A DNA stretch of 64,000 bases from JABWBP01 sp964522165 (GCA_964522165.1 CAZFVV010000005.1:1-64000), one strand, 5' to 3'. Positions 49,518 to 59,200 are shown, counted from the stretch's first letter. Notes: generated by a model not told the origin, from the letters alone. Numbers and translations are program-made.

Positions 49518-50687
49518 ATGAAGAGATTTGAATCTCCGGATTATTTTCAAATAGATGATTTGTTAACCGAAGACGAGAGGATGATCCGCTCCGCGGTGCG
49601 CGAGTGGGTCGATGGCGCGGTTCTCCCTATTATCGAAGACCATTACCAGAAAGCCCAATTCCCCCGGGATCTGATTTCCCAAATGGCGGAATTGGGGCTG
49701 TTCGGCCCCAATTTGCCGGAAAAATACGGCTGCGCCGGGGTCAATAACGTGGCCTACGGGATTATGATGCAGGAGCTGGAGCGGGGCGACAGCGGGGTGC
49801 GCAGTTGCGCCTCGGTGCAGGGTTCGCTGGTGATGTATCCCATCTTCGCCTTCGGAAACGAAAAACAGCGCCAGCGCTGGCTGCCCCAATTAGCCAGGGG
49901 AGAGGCCATCGGCTGCTTCGGCCTCACCGAGCCGGATCACGGCTCCGATCCCGGGGGCATGAAGACCAAAGCAGTGAAGGACGGGAATTGGTATATCCTC
50001 AATGGCGCTAAAATGTGGATCACCAACGGCACCATCGCCGACGTGGCGGTAGTGTGGGCGAAATTAGACGGAACCGTGCGCGGTTTCCTGGTCGAAAAGG
50101 GCACTCCCGGCTTCTCCGCCCCGGAAATGATGAAAAAGCACTCCCTGCGCGCCTCGATCACCTCGGAGCTGATCTTCCAGGACTGCCGCATCCCCGCGGA
50201 AAATCTTCTGCCCGAATCCCACGGGCTGGCATCCCCGCTTTCCTGCCTCACCCAGGCGCGTTACGGCATTGCCTGGGGGGTCATCGGCGCGGCCATGGCC
50301 TGCTACGACGAGGCCCTGAATTACGCCAAAACCCGCATTCAATTCGACAAACCGATCGCTTCTTTTCAACTGGTGCAGCAAAAGTTGGTGTACATGATCA
50401 CCGAGATCACCAAAATGCAGCTATTGGCGCTGCAATTGGGGCGGCTGAAAGATCAAAATCGCTATAAATTCACCCAGGTGTCGATGGCCAAGCGCAATAA
50501 CGTGTTCCACGCGTTGGAAATCGCCCGGCTGGCGCGCGACGTTTTAGGCGCCAACGGGATCACCGCGGAATATCAAAGCATGCGGCACATGTGCAACCTG
50601 GAAACCGTGAAAACCTACGAGGGCACACACGACATTCATACCCTGATCGTCGGGGGAGACATCACCGGCATACCGGCATTTACCTAA
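49518..50687 (+). CDS. gcdH: Glutaryl-CoA dehydrogenase-type acyl-CoA dehydrogenase
   Basis: A 389-aa flavoprotein. The catalytic Glu is in KTYEGTHDIHTLI near residue 370. The substrate-carboxylate Arg of glutaryl-CoA dehydrogenases is present in SGVRSCASVQGSLVMYP near 95. GCFGLTEPDHGSDPGGM and WITNGTIADVAVVWA are typical flavin and substrate contacts. It would oxidise (and in the true family decarboxylate) glutaryl-CoA to crotonyl-CoA in lysine or aromatic degradation. Its active site is intact, unlike the FadA/FadN pair at 28-32 kb. A two-component regulator gene follows 17 bp later. Confidence 0.88.
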   Translation: MKRFESPDYFQIDDLLTEDERMIRSAVREWVDGAVLPIIEDHYQKAQFPRDLISQMAELGLFGPNLPEKYGCAGVNNVAYGIMMQELERGDSGVRSCASVQGSLVMYPIFAFGNEKQRQRWLPQLARGEAIGCFGLTEPDHGSDPGGMKTKAVKDGNWYILNGAKMWITNGTIADVAVVWAKLDGTVRGFLVEKGTPGFSAPEMMKKHSLRASITSELIFQDCRIPAENLLPESHGLASPLSCLTQARYGIAWGVIGAAMACYDEALNYAKTRIQFDKPIASFQLVQQKLVYMITEITKMQLLALQLGRLKDQNRYKFTQVSMAKRNNVFHALEIARLARDVLGANGITAEYQSMRHMCNLETVKTYEGTHDIHTLIVGGDITGIPAFT

Positions 50688-50704
50688 TCGGAAAGGATGA
50701 TGGC

Positions 50705-51748
50705 ATGGAAAAACCGAAGACGGTTCTGATCATTGAAGAGGATATTCGATACGGAGAAATGCTGCAGGATGCACTGGGAGAATTCGGCTACAACGCTTAT
50801 TTGGCGTATTCCGCCACGGGGGGTATGGACATTGTGCGGCAGAAAAAACTGGATATTATCATCAGCGACATCAACATGCCCAGCGTGAACGGAATTCAAC
50901 TGGCGGAAAAGCTGATGAAGATGTACCTGGATATTCCGATCATCCTGATCACCAACACCCATGATTTGAACCTGATCCGCCATGCCCTGAAATTGGGGAT
51001 CATCGATTACCTGATCAAGCCGATCAACTTGCAGGAGCTTCCCCTGGTAGTGGATAAAAACTTAGAACGGAAGCGGTTGGAATCGCAGCGGGTGCAAGAG
51101 AACAAGGCGGAAATTCTGCTCAAAGCCCTCAAAGCGCTCATGCGCGCCTTAGACGCCAAAGACGCTTACACCTGCGGCCATTCCCAGCGGGTGGCGGCGC
51201 TGGCCATGCTCATGGCGCGGGAGTTGAAACTAAGCCCGGAAGAACAATACACCCTGCAATTAGCCGCGTTGATGCACGACATCGGAAAGATCGGGATACC
51301 GGACAGCATATTGAATAAAACCGCCAGCCTGCAGGATTATGAATTCGACATCGCCAAAGACCACCCGGTGGTGGGCAGCCAGATTTTAGGTGAAATCGAA
51401 GAGCTTTCCGAAGTCGCCTCCGCGGTGCGCCACCATCACGAACGCTACGACGGCAGCGGCTACCCGGACGGGCTGCGCGGGGAAGCGATTCCTTTTTTCG
51501 CGCGAATTTTGTCGATTATCGATACCTTCGAGGCGCTGGTCTCCAACCGGGTATATCGCAAAGGAACCGACAAAGCCCACGCCCTGGAGGAGATTCAGCG
51601 CAACGCCGGGGTGCAGTTCGATCCGGAACTGGTAAAAGTTTTCGCCAACGTCATCAAAAACGTGGCGGTTGACAACGGTAATACCACGGATGAAAGGGCT
51701 TTTGAATTTGCGGTCGATCTTCCCGGGAGAGCCAAAGAAGCAATTTGA
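50705..51748 (+). CDS. Response regulator with HD-GYP phosphodiesterase domain (RpfG-like)
   Basis: The start is MEKPKTVLIIEED (347 aa), with GGAAAGG upstream. Residues ~1-120 are a receiver domain with the phospho-acceptor in IIISDINMPSVNG (~Asp58) and Lys in LIKPINLQEL. Residues ~155-330 form an HD-GYP domain: HSQRVAALA, LMHDIGKIGIPDSIL, VRHHHERYDGSGYPDGL. HD-GYP domains hydrolyse cyclic di-GMP (or cGAMP in a few lineages). No cognate kinase is adjacent. The receiver ends in a coiled-coil linker (KNLERKRLESQRVQENK). Confidence 0.9.
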   Translation: MEKPKTVLIIEEDIRYGEMLQDALGEFGYNAYLAYSATGGMDIVRQKKLDIIISDINMPSVNGIQLAEKLMKMYLDIPIILITNTHDLNLIRHALKLGIIDYLIKPINLQELPLVVDKNLERKRLESQRVQENKAEILLKALKALMRALDAKDAYTCGHSQRVAALAMLMARELKLSPEEQYTLQLAALMHDIGKIGIPDSILNKTASLQDYEFDIAKDHPVVGSQILGEIEELSEVASAVRHHHERYDGSGYPDGLRGEAIPFFARILSIIDTFEALVSNRVYRKGTDKAHALEEIQRNAGVQFDPELVKVFANVIKNVAVDNGNTTDERAFEFAVDLPGRAKEAI

Positions 51749-51783
51749 GGCAATGCGGAGGCAACGCGACAAAATATTAGAGA

Positions 51784-51812
51784 TTGACATCTCTGATGAG
51801 TGATATTATATT
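51784..51812 (+). promoter_or_regulatory. Sigma70-type promoter of the tRNA pair
   Basis: TTGACA (51784-51789), a 17-bp spacer and TATATT (51807-51812), ~80 bp before tRNA-Ala. This is the best promoter match noticed in the window. Confidence 0.7.
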
Positions 51813-51847
51813 GTGCGCCGCAAGTAAGAAACGTTCGGACACCTATA

Positions 51848-51886
51848 AATTGCCAATTGGCAATTATCAATTGGCAATTGCCAATT
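51848..51886. repeat. AATTGGCAATTGCC palindrome before tRNA-Ala
   Basis: AATTGCCAATTGGCAATT, a short spacer, then AATTGGCAATTGCCAATT; each half is self-complementary and the two also pair with each other. It lies 5 bp before the tRNA, in its leader. A relative is at 63105-63155. Confidence 0.7.
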
Positions 51887-51891
51887 CAGAA

Positions 51892-51964
<73 letters not shown>

Positions 51965-52015
51965 CAGTAAAAAATGAAAAATGCAAAGTGAAAATTTATA
52001 ATTTGCATTGAGACT

Positions 52016-52088
52016 GGCGCCGTACCCAAGTGGCTAAGGGAAAGGTCTGCAAAACCTTCATTCGGCGGTTCGAATCCGCCCGGCGCCT
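52016..52088 (+). tRNA. tRNA-Cys (GCA)
   Basis: A 73-nt cloverleaf. Acceptor GGCGCCG/CGGCGCC, anticodon arm AAGGT-CTGCAAA-ACCTT with anticodon GCA, T arm GGCGG-TTCGAAT-CCGCC, and discriminator U as required for cysteine. CCA is not encoded. It is 51 bp after tRNA-Ala. Confidence 0.96.
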
Positions 52089-52159
52089 CGAAAGATTTTT
52101 TCCTTCTTTCCGTTTCAAACCATCTTGCTCTTATTCCCGGAAATTTTTGGCGTAAACAA

Positions 52160-52198
52160 GAAAGACCTCAAAGGTCTTAAAGACCTTTGAGGTCTTTC
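52160..52198. terminator. Perfect palindrome between tRNA-Cys and a convergent gene
   Basis: Arms of 19 bp (GAAAGACCTCAAAGGTCTT and its exact complement) with a one-base centre. Outer AAAG/CTTT ends give a short T-run on either strand, so it could end transcription in both directions. Its core word ACCTCAAAG also forms the outer pair of the nest at 31877-32202. Confidence 0.65.
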
Positions 52199-52229
52199 TC
52201 GGTCTATTTCGGGATCAAGCAAAGCGAAC

Positions 52230-52379
52230 CTACTTCTTTCCCGTGCCTTTGCACACCGTACAGTTCCCGCTGCCGCCGCACTTGGGGCACTTGCTGCTGC
52301 CTAAAATGCTGCCCACTTTGCCCGATCCGTGGCAGCGGCTGCACTTGCCGTTTCCGTTACAGCCGGGACAGGTTGCCAT
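52230..52379 (-). CDS. 49-aa microprotein with four CxxCxGxG motifs (DnaJ-type zinc ribbon)
   Basis: Start ATG at 52379 with AGGAGG 6 bp upstream. The protein contains CPGCNGNGKC, CSRCHGSGKV, CPKCGGSGNC and CTVCKGTGKK, i.e. eight cysteines in four CxxCxGxG repeats, which is the complete two-zinc cysteine-rich module of DnaJ without J or substrate domains. It should fold around two zinc ions. Free-standing modules of this kind are annotated mostly as hypothetical; a role in thiol chemistry or as a chaperone adaptor is conceivable. The next gene upstream on this strand is a DUF4177 gene 35 bp away, so the two may be cotranscribed. Confidence 0.85.
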   Translation of the reverse strand: MATCPGCNGNGKCSRCHGSGKVGSILGSSKCPKCGGSGNCTVCKGTGKK

Positions 52380-52414
52380 TAGAGCCTCCTATATACTTTG
52401 ATAAGATTTATGAA

Positions 52415-52660
52415 TTATTTATTCTTCCGAAAAGTCACCACATAATACATCACATATTCCGCTTTTCTGCCAAATAATGACCCCAGGCAGCCCGGGGTTG
52501 CTAAAACGCCAATCTCATCCACCCGATAGAATTCCCAGCCTTCTGCTGTCTGGCTATTTGCAATCGATTCCAGATAAGCTGCCGCTTCATTTCCACGTTT
52601 CTCTTTCATTTTCACCGTAACGTCGGGAGGGATTTGAAGCATTTTGTATTCATATGCCAT
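52415..52660 (-). CDS. DUF4177 protein
   Basis: An 81-aa protein with GGAGG 8 bp before the ATG. The beta-strand pattern YEYKMLQIPP...ANSQTAEGWEFYRVDEIG...MYYVVTFRK is typical of DUF4177, whose members are small and of unknown function. It precedes the CxxCxGxG microprotein gene by 35 bp. Confidence 0.8.
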   Translation of the reverse strand: MAYEYKMLQIPPDVTVKMKEKRGNEAAAYLESIANSQTAEGWEFYRVDEIGVLATPGCLGSLFGRKAEYVMYYVVTFRKNK

Positions 52661-52736
52661 TTGTGGATCCTCCAGTTGTTTTAGTGGGTTGCGCTGATAG
52701 GTTCAGAAAATGGAATTCGGATCATTCCTCACTTCA

Positions 52737-52988
52737 TCAATAGTAAGAATAGCTGAATAATCCGGAGGACTCGCAGGTAATTAACTCGCGTCGAGAAAGC
52801 GAGCGTTCCCTCACAACTTCCTGGCCGTCGCAATAAATAGTGCCGCTACCAGGGCCATAATCGAAATAGGCTTCGCCGTTCTGATCAGAATAAACCTCTT
52901 TATTCCCTTGTCCCTCGATCCATACAAGAACTCTCGTGCCACTGCACGGCTTGCCGTTTTCCCATTGAATCTTTACAATCATTGACAT
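52737..52988 (-). CDS. Small hypothetical protein, possible beta-sandwich
   Basis: An 83-aa protein starting at MSMIVKIQWENGKPCSGTRV; AAGGAAG lies upstream. The pattern VLVWIEGQGNKEVYSDQNG, then EAYFDYGPGSGTIYCDGQEV, resembles a carboxypeptidase-regulatory/transthyretin-like strand order, but too little is seen to assign it. No signal peptide is present. It is followed by the DUF4177 gene (76 bp). Confidence 0.6.
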   Translation of the reverse strand: MSMIVKIQWENGKPCSGTRVLVWIEGQGNKEVYSDQNGEAYFDYGPGSGTIYCDGQEVVRERSLSRRELITCESSGLFSYSYY

Positions 52989-53268
52989 AGTGACTTCCTT
53001 TGATGTGATAACTTCGTAGAAATTGGAGAACTGCAAAACCGCTTTAATACCCCGCCTCCCAACCCCTGGCGGCTCTCTCCTAAAGGCCTGCCTTCCCACC
53101 AAATTTATCTTCTCAAAACGAGAATTTTTACCTTAACAACGTTGTCAACCTTTCTCCTCTCCACAATTCTTTTCCATTATTATATATATTCCCCACTCCC
53201 GCCAAAATATTGACAAAAAATAAAATTTTTCGACTGAAACGCCCAAACCACCCCTCCTTCCCCCCTCA

Positions 53269-53313
53269 ATGACCACTAATGACCACTAATGACTACGAAT
53301 GACTATAAATGAC
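53269..53313. repeat. 10-bp tandem repeat (ATGACCACTA)
   Basis: About 4.4 units of ATGACCACTA, the later ones diverging (ATGACTACGA, ATGACTATAA). It looks like one arm of a word hairpin whose other arm is absent. Confidence 0.75.
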
Positions 53314-53357
53314 GCCGCTCCGAAGGAGCCCCTTCGGGGCCGGAAAATAACAATTCT

Positions 53358-53525
53358 TTACCCCTTTGCCGAATGGCCCTCCCGCACTTCCCGCTCTTCT
53401 ATCTCTAACAGCAGCAAATGCCCCAACAGCACCTGGATAAACCCGATCGGGCAGAGCACAATGGTGGCGATCAATATATATCCCACGACGTTATTGATGC
53501 GAATCAGCAACTTCAAGTATTCCAT
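53358..53525 (-). CDS. Possible small membrane protein
   Basis: A 55-aa reading frame starting at MEYLKLLIRINNVVGY, with a GGGGGA run upstream. One or two hydrophobic segments are seen (VVGYILIATIVLCPIGFI, VLLGHLLLL), followed by a charged tail (EIEEREVREG). Composition favours a real small membrane protein, but there is no family match and the surroundings are repeat-rich. Confidence 0.35.
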   Translation of the reverse strand: MEYLKLLIRINNVVGYILIATIVLCPIGFIQVLLGHLLLLEIEEREVREGHSAKG

Positions 53526-54080
53526 GATCCCGTCCCCCGCTACAACGGGTGGCTTTTGCACATTCGCGCTTCCCGGCGCCTAGCGCGCGGGCGTCGGATG
53601 CCTGGCCTTCCGAATCGTTTACGGATAAGAACCAACCCCCTGGTTGCATCACAACGCCCGCGCACCGGTTCACCGGCTCTCCTCGCATAGCCCCCCTCAA
53701 GTCTATTGTTGTCTGCCCGCAAGTTCTTGCTTCAATAACAGTGCCGATTTTCCCGGCTTGCCGTAACTTCCTGTTCTTAAACGGCTAAGCGTGAAATAGC
53801 CGAAAAGCGGATTCGGCTCTTTGTCAACTCCAGTTGGCAGAAAGCCCGCCTTATAAGGGCTTGATGAGGCGTTTGGGGAAGGTTATTCGTTGAGAATAAT
53901 GAGGTTGGGGGGAGCGCCAACTGCGGTTGGCATTCAAAAGAACCGGCAAATTACGCGCTCAGAAAAAGAGCGAGGGGAAAGATTGTTTACGCCTGAGAAC
54001 AAATTCACTGTGATTTTCTATCGGTTTGTTTATAATGAGATAGCTTTAAAACAAAAAAATATCCACCAGGGGAGCAAGCT

Positions 54081-54323
54081 ATGGAAGTAGTCAATATCTC
54101 CGAATTCAAAAAGAGATATTTAACCATTCTTGAAAGAGTCGAGAAGACCAGGCAACCGATCTTAATTACCCGGCGAGGAAAAACAATTGCCAAAATAATG
54201 GCCGTTTCCGGATGCATTGAAAAAACATCGTGGTTGGGAAGTATGTCCTCTACCGGCGTTATTGTTGGTGACATTGTCAAGCCGGTATTGGAGGAGACAA
54301 CGTGGGAGATTTTCAGAAATTGA
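54081..54323 (+). CDS. Phd/YefM-family antitoxin
   Basis: An 80-aa antitoxin with GGGGAG upstream and a TATAAT box at 54031-54036. The Phd core is VNISEFKKRYLTILERVEK and ITRRGKTIAKIMAV. Its 3' end overlaps the PIN gene by 22 bp. The C-terminal toxin-binding tail (VLEETTWEIF) is intact, although its toxin appears broken. Confidence 0.85.
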   Translation: MEVVNISEFKKRYLTILERVEKTRQPILITRRGKTIAKIMAVSGCIEKTSWLGSMSSTGVIVGDIVKPVLEETTWEIFRN

Positions 54324-54711
54324 AATTTCTTTTGGACACCCATATCTGGATTTGGGGATTAATGAACCCGGAGAAATTTTCCGGTAAAGTTATTTCCGAG
54401 ATAGAGAACAGCAATAACGAAATTTGGCTCTCCTCAATATCGGTCTGGGAAGCACTGATTTTAATTGAAAAACGACGACTGGTCTTAAATATACCGGCAG
54501 AAGAGTGGATTCGGAGAGCCGTAACCCAATTACCGATCCATGAAGCGCCCTTGACCATCGAAGTTGCGCTCAAAAGCAGGGCGATGCAACTGCCGCATCA
54601 AGACCCGGCGGACCGATTTATGCCGCCACCGCGCTGGTTCATGGCTTTACTTTGATAACCAGCGATGAGCGAATTGCTCGCTCGAGTGAGATTTCGATCC
54701 TGTTTAACTAA
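54302..54711 (+). pseudogene. VapC-type PIN toxin broken by a frameshift
   Basis: From a GTG at 54302 the frame reads LLDTHIWIWGLMNPEKFSGK through SSISVWEALILIEKRRLVL and HEAPLTIEVALKSRAMQLPH, a typical phd-linked PIN toxin. It then reads DPADRF-MPPPRWFMALL and stops at 54655. Shifting frame at ~54620 restores the conserved end, AATALVHGFTLITSDERI, and a stop at 54709-54711. A one-base loss (expected TTATTGCC, seen TTATGCC) explains this. The truncated product has only 117 residues and lacks the last acidic active-site residue, so the toxin should be inactive. A sequencing error remains possible. Confidence 0.8.
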
Positions 54712-54727
54712 ACACCGGCCTTACGGT

Positions 54728-54756
54728 TTCTATCGCACTCAAACACTTGCGCACTC
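54728..54756. repeat. Single arm of the CAAGTGTTTTAGTG word repeat, ending in a T-run
   Basis: CACTCAAACACTTGCGCACT followed by CTCTTTTTTTT; related to 46809-46866 and 48976-49018. It lies between the broken PIN gene and the convergent regulator gene. Confidence 0.4.
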
Positions 54757-54764
54757 TCTTTTTT

Positions 54765-56111
54765 TTATTCACCCACATCCAGGCTTAACTCCTTTAACAT
54801 CTTCTGCAACCCCTGGCGGCTGATTCCCGCTTCCGCGGCGACCGCGGAGAGGTTGCCGTCATGCCGTACGATAGCCGGCTTCAAATATTCGCGCTGGAAA
54901 CGGCGCAGCGCCTTTTCTTTGGCGGCTTCGTAGGGTTGAACCGGGGGAGCAGCGCGATCCAGCGGCAGGCTGAGGTCGGGCGGGCGAATCTCCGCCCGCC
55001 CGAAACTGTGAACTACCCCGCGGTTGACGATATGGCGTAGCTGCCGCACGTTTCCCGGCCAGCGGTAGTTCTTCAACACCAGCAAGGTTTGTTGAGCAAA
55101 GATTTTCTTGCCGCAGTTTTCCCGCTCCTGCGCCCGGCGCAAAAAGTGGTAACAAAGCGGCAGAATATCCGCCTCCCGCTCCCGCAGCGGCGGAACGGCG
55201 ATCTCCTCCTCGGTGAGGCGGTAAAACAGGTCTTCCCGGAACAGTTTTTTCTCCATCCGCTCCTTCAAATCCGCATTCGTGGCGGAAATGACCCGGATAT
55301 CCAGGGGAATGGTGCGCGTGCCCCCTAACCGCTCGATGGTATGGTCTTCTAAAACGCGCAGCAGCACCGCCTGTTTGGGCGGGGAAATTTCCGCCACTTC
55401 GTCGAGAAACAGCACCCCTCCCCGGGCGCTTTCCAATTTGCCGATACGGGTTTCCCTGGCATCGGTGTAAGCCCCGCGTTCATGGCCGAACATCTCATTT
55501 TCAAACAAATTTTCCGGGATGGCGGCGCAGTTTACCGCCACAAACGGCTGATCCTTTCTGCGGCTGTGCTCATGAATGTAACGCGCCACCACCTCTTTTC
55601 CCACCCCGGTTTCCCCGCTGATCAACACCGAACACTCGCTGGCGGCGATCTTCCGCGAGAGGGCAAAGATTTGCTGCATCCGCGGCGACCTCACCACCGC
55701 CTCCGTTCCGGCAAAAGAGAATCGTTCTTCGTCCTCGCCTTCCCCGGCTTCTGCTAACAGGTTTTCTAATATCAGGCGCAGGGTGTGCAGTTTTTCCGAT
55801 TTGATGAAATACTCGTGCGCCCCGTTGGCCAGGGCTTCTTTGTAAACCGAGTGCGAATCTGTATTGGTTACCATCACGATCAGCAACGCCGGGAATTGCT
55901 GGCGCAGTTGCAGCAGCGCTTCTAACCCCTCGCGCTCGCGCTGCATGGCGACGTCGAGCAATAAAAAACGCGGCTGCAGGTCTTCGATCAGCTTCAAACC
56001 GGAGGCCATATCGAGCGCGCCGGAAACCTCGTAGCGATCTTGCAGCAACATCCGGTAGTGCTCCAGGAATTTGGGATCGTCATCGATCATTACGATTTTA
56101 TGCTTAGACAT
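54765..56111 (-). CDS. NtrC-family sigma54-type response regulator
   Basis: A 448-aa regulator. Receiver domain residues ~1-120 (IDDD, phospho-acceptor Asp in FLLLDVAMQ near 53). AAA+ domain ~138-365 with Walker A GETGVGKEV and Walker B GVLFLDEVAE. A Fis-type helix-turn-helix lies at the C-terminus (LSAVAAEAGISRQGLQKML). The sigma54-contact loop is GAYTDA instead of the consensus GAFTGA; F-to-Y is tolerated in many members and the Asp variant is also found, so activation is not excluded. It follows the kinase gene by 58 bp, and the pair forms a two-component system. The targets are unknown. Confidence 0.9.
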   Translation of the reverse strand: MSKHKIVMIDDDPKFLEHYRMLLQDRYEVSGALDMASGLKLIEDLQPRFLLLDVAMQREREGLEALLQLRQQFPALLIVMVTNTDSHSVYKEALANGAHEYFIKSEKLHTLRLILENLLAEAGEGEDEERFSFAGTEAVVRSPRMQQIFALSRKIAASECSVLISGETGVGKEVVARYIHEHSRRKDQPFVAVNCAAIPENLFENEMFGHERGAYTDARETRIGKLESARGGVLFLDEVAEISPPKQAVLLRVLEDHTIERLGGTRTIPLDIRVISATNADLKERMEKKLFREDLFYRLTEEEIAVPPLREREADILPLCYHFLRRAQERENCGKKIFAQQTLLVLKNYRWPGNVRQLRHIVNRGVVHSFGRAEIRPPDLSLPLDRAAPPVQPYEAAKEKALRRFQREYLKPAIVRHDGNLSAVAAEAGISRQGLQKMLKELSLDVGE

Positions 56112-56140
56112 GTATTAGCCCCCTGGCTTATGATATATAG

Positions 56141-56231
56141 CACACGGATGACACGGATTAAACGGATGTTCACAGATTTTTTGCCTGAATTTGGTTGAAA
56201 TTATCCGTGACATCCGTCGCATCCGTGTTCC
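56141..56231. repeat. GGATGACACGGAT word hairpin between kinase and regulator genes
   Basis: The left arm CACACGGATGACACGGATTA and the right arm ATCCGTCGCATCCGTGTTCC are degenerate complements. The right arm is read through as the last ~20 codons of the kinase gene. A relative is at 5829-5919. Confidence 0.6.
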
Positions 56232-59200
56232 ATTTTCCCCCCTGATCCGCGCTGCGGAGGGTGATGTGAAACTGCGCGCCTGCTCCCTCCTTCGATTCGC
56301 CTACTTCCACCTCGCCGCCATAGCGCCGCAGCAATTTGCGGGCGTGGTACAGGCCCAACCCGCTGGAAGCTTTGGTAGAATAAGTCTCATCGAAAATGCG
56401 CCCGGCGTGCTCCGGCGCAATTCCGTTGCCAAAATCCCGCAACGTCAGGAGCGTTTTTCCATCCTTCGGCTCATGAATGGTCAGGTGGATTTTCTTTTCC
56501 GGCAAATCCTGCATCGCTTCCAGGGAATTTTGCAGCAGGTTGGAGAGCGCCTGGCTGAAATCTTCCTTGCGGATAACCACCGGCAGGGTGAGCCGGGCGG
56601 GTTCCCGGGAAATCTTGACTTCGCTGAAGCGAGGGAAGCGGGCCGCCGCCTCGCTTACCATCTGGAACAGGTCGTTGGTGTGCAAGGCATCGACGCCGGC
56701 CTGAATTTCCCTTAATTCCCGTTTGATCTCCGAAAGCTCGCGCTGCAACGCTTCGAGCGTGCCGGGTATCCATTTTTTCGGGATCGCGCCGCTGGTTTTC
56801 CCGCTGAGCAATTTTTGGATTTGCTGCTGAAGACGGTTAAAACGGCGGCGAATTTTAAGCGCCGGTAAAGAAGACGCCTGCAAATGCCAGCTTTGCAGAT
56901 AGATATCTCTCAACACCGGCAGAGCATGCTCCTTAAAGTAAGCGAGTTCTTGCAGGAAATCTTTCCACAAAGCGGAGCGATCCGGCGCGCGGGTATCCAT
57001 CCCTCCGGGGCCGGTGGGCGTCCCTCCCTCCGGCACAAGGTTGTTGCAAAAAAAGATCAGGTGATCGATCCGGTTCATCCCCACCTGGCTGTGGCGGAAC
57101 TGGCGCAGCAGGTCGAACAACTCGAAACTCTGCCCCGCCTCCCGGTAGCGAATCCGGCTGATGCGTTGAAACAATAAAACCAGCCCGCCGCCGCCGATCA
57201 GCAGCGCATAAACGGGTATTCCCAGGGAGACGAAGTCGATTCCCCAGCCTGCCCAAAAAGACGCCAGCCCATAAAGCGCTAACAAGGTGAGTAAAAACAG
57301 CGCCGCCAGGGAAGGCGGCCAGAAATAGCGATACCGCTGCAAAGCCCAGAAACCGCCGGCGATGGCGAGAAACAGCAGCGCCCGGATGAGCAGATCCCGC
57401 CGCTGTTGCCGGTAAATAAAGGATAACAGGAAATTCGCCGCGGCCTGCACTTGTTGGCCCGTTTTTTCCGTTTCGGGCACGGTTAGAACCTGCCCCGGCG
57501 TTACCCCGGCTAACTCCCGCCGTTCTCCGGAAGGGAATTGCACCACCACGTCGTAGCGTTCGGCTGTTCCGGGAGAGTTCCCCGGCGGCAGGCCGAAGTG
57601 CGCTTCCGGCAGGCCGGAACTGGCGTAACCGGCCTGGGTGGTGGTCTGCCGGTATCCGCGCAGGAACGCGGGATCGCCGCCATGCCCGCTTTCGTAAACC
57701 CACACCTGCGTGCCGATCCCCGGGGCGTTGCTGCGCTTTCCTTCCGGGCGGATCATCAGAAAATTGGGTTGATTCAGATAGTTTCTCCACACCCGGCTGT
57801 AAGAAATCTCTCCGTTAGCGACGATAATGTCCAGATCCCCGTCTTCATCCACATCCGCCAGTGCTGAGCCGGTGGTATAACTGAAGTCGTTTTCACCCAG
57901 ATAAAACGAATCCCGTTCAAAATACTGCCCGGCGCGGTTCCAATAGACATACTCCACCCCGAGGGTGGCCAAAAACAAATCCTGGTAGCCATCCTGGTCC
58001 AGGTCGCCCCAGTTGCCGCCGTAAGCTAACAGCGATTGATTGAACCCTTTGACGGCGCTGACATCGCGGAAATTGCCCTTTCCATCGTTCTCGAACAATT
58101 TGCAGGGAGAGATCCGGTTGGCCAGGAAGAGATCCACGTCCCCGTCGTTATCATAATCGCCCAAAGCAATGCTCTGGGTAAAAAAATCGAAGCGGGTGGT
58201 CAGCTCCGGGGAAGAGGCGCTGCGGTCCGCCCAGGTTGGCAAACCGGTTTCCGGGGAGATGCCGCGGTTCTCCAGGTAAATCAATGGATGATGTAGAGTA
58301 TAAATCAACAGATCGAAATCGCCGTCTCCCTCGGTATCGGCGATGGCCGGAAGGGCGCCCTCGGGCAGGGACGGCAGTCCCGCCCGGGCAGGGGCCTCCT
58401 CAAACCGCAGAAAATTCCGGTTGCGAAATACCCGCAGCGGGCCCAATTCGTCGCCCACAATGAAATCCAACAGCCCGTCATCATCCAGATCCAGCCAGCA
58501 CAGGTTGGAAATCCGCCCTTCCAGTTCCAGGCGGTGTTCGCCGGTAATATCACGGAAACGGTCCTTGCCGAGGTTTTCATAGAGGCGGGATTGGCCCTGC
58601 AGGGCGGCGAAGAGAGCGTCCATGTCCCCATCGTTGTCGGCGTCGGCAAAAAAGGCCCCGTTGTCATAGGTATCCGCGTCTTGAGAACGGCTGATCCCCA
58701 ACAAGCCGCGCTCTATCATAGCATTTTTACCATAGCGGCCCAACCGGGTGGGCGCTTCATCATCGGTGAAAAACTCGTTGGCGTCTTTCGGATTGGAAAA
58801 ATACAAGTCAATATGCTGATGGGAATTACGGTACAGGGCAATGCCCAAATGGCTGCTGCCGGCGTCGGGGCCGAAGATGGCTGATAAACGGAACCCCGGG
58901 GAAGGCTTTCTGAAGAACGGTTTTCCAACCTTTCGGTTTCCCAGGTAAAGAAGATTGTCGCTACCGGAGGTCATCAACCATTCGTTAGCGGAAAGACGAG
59001 TAAGGGAGTATAAAGAGGGGCTCACCGGAAGCGGCGCAATTTCCCCGAGGGTATCGCCGTTCCATTGCCATAAGGATCGGTCTTTGAAAGCGTACAATTC
59101 GCCACCTGCCCAGCCTAAATAGCATTGCGGGGTCCACCCCGGCAGGGTTCCGGAGGGGATAAATTCCCCGGCGCTATAGCGGAATACTTGCCCATCCTGC

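Larger units (their letters stand above)
52989..54080. other. Gene-poor interval of about 1.1 kb
   Basis: It contains an AT-rich stretch (53105-53260), a 10-bp tandem repeat (53269-53313), one possible small membrane ORF (53358-53525), and repeated short words such as CCAACTGCGGTTGGCATTC near 53920 and CAACTCCAGTTGGCAGAAAG near 53826. I see nothing else I can defend as a gene. Confidence 0.5.

Noticed and set aside
53269..53313. A possible CRISPR-like array
   Set aside because: The 10-bp units are directly adjacent with no spacers and diverge; no cas gene is present.
54612..54630. Programmed frameshifting in the PIN gene
   Set aside because: No slippery heptamer or downstream pseudoknot is visible at the junction; a one-base deletion explains it.
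55430..55500. Loss of sigma54 contact in the NtrC-type regulator because of GAYTDA
   Set aside because: Tyr and Asp variants of GAFTGA occur in functional-looking members, so inactivation cannot be claimed from this alone.
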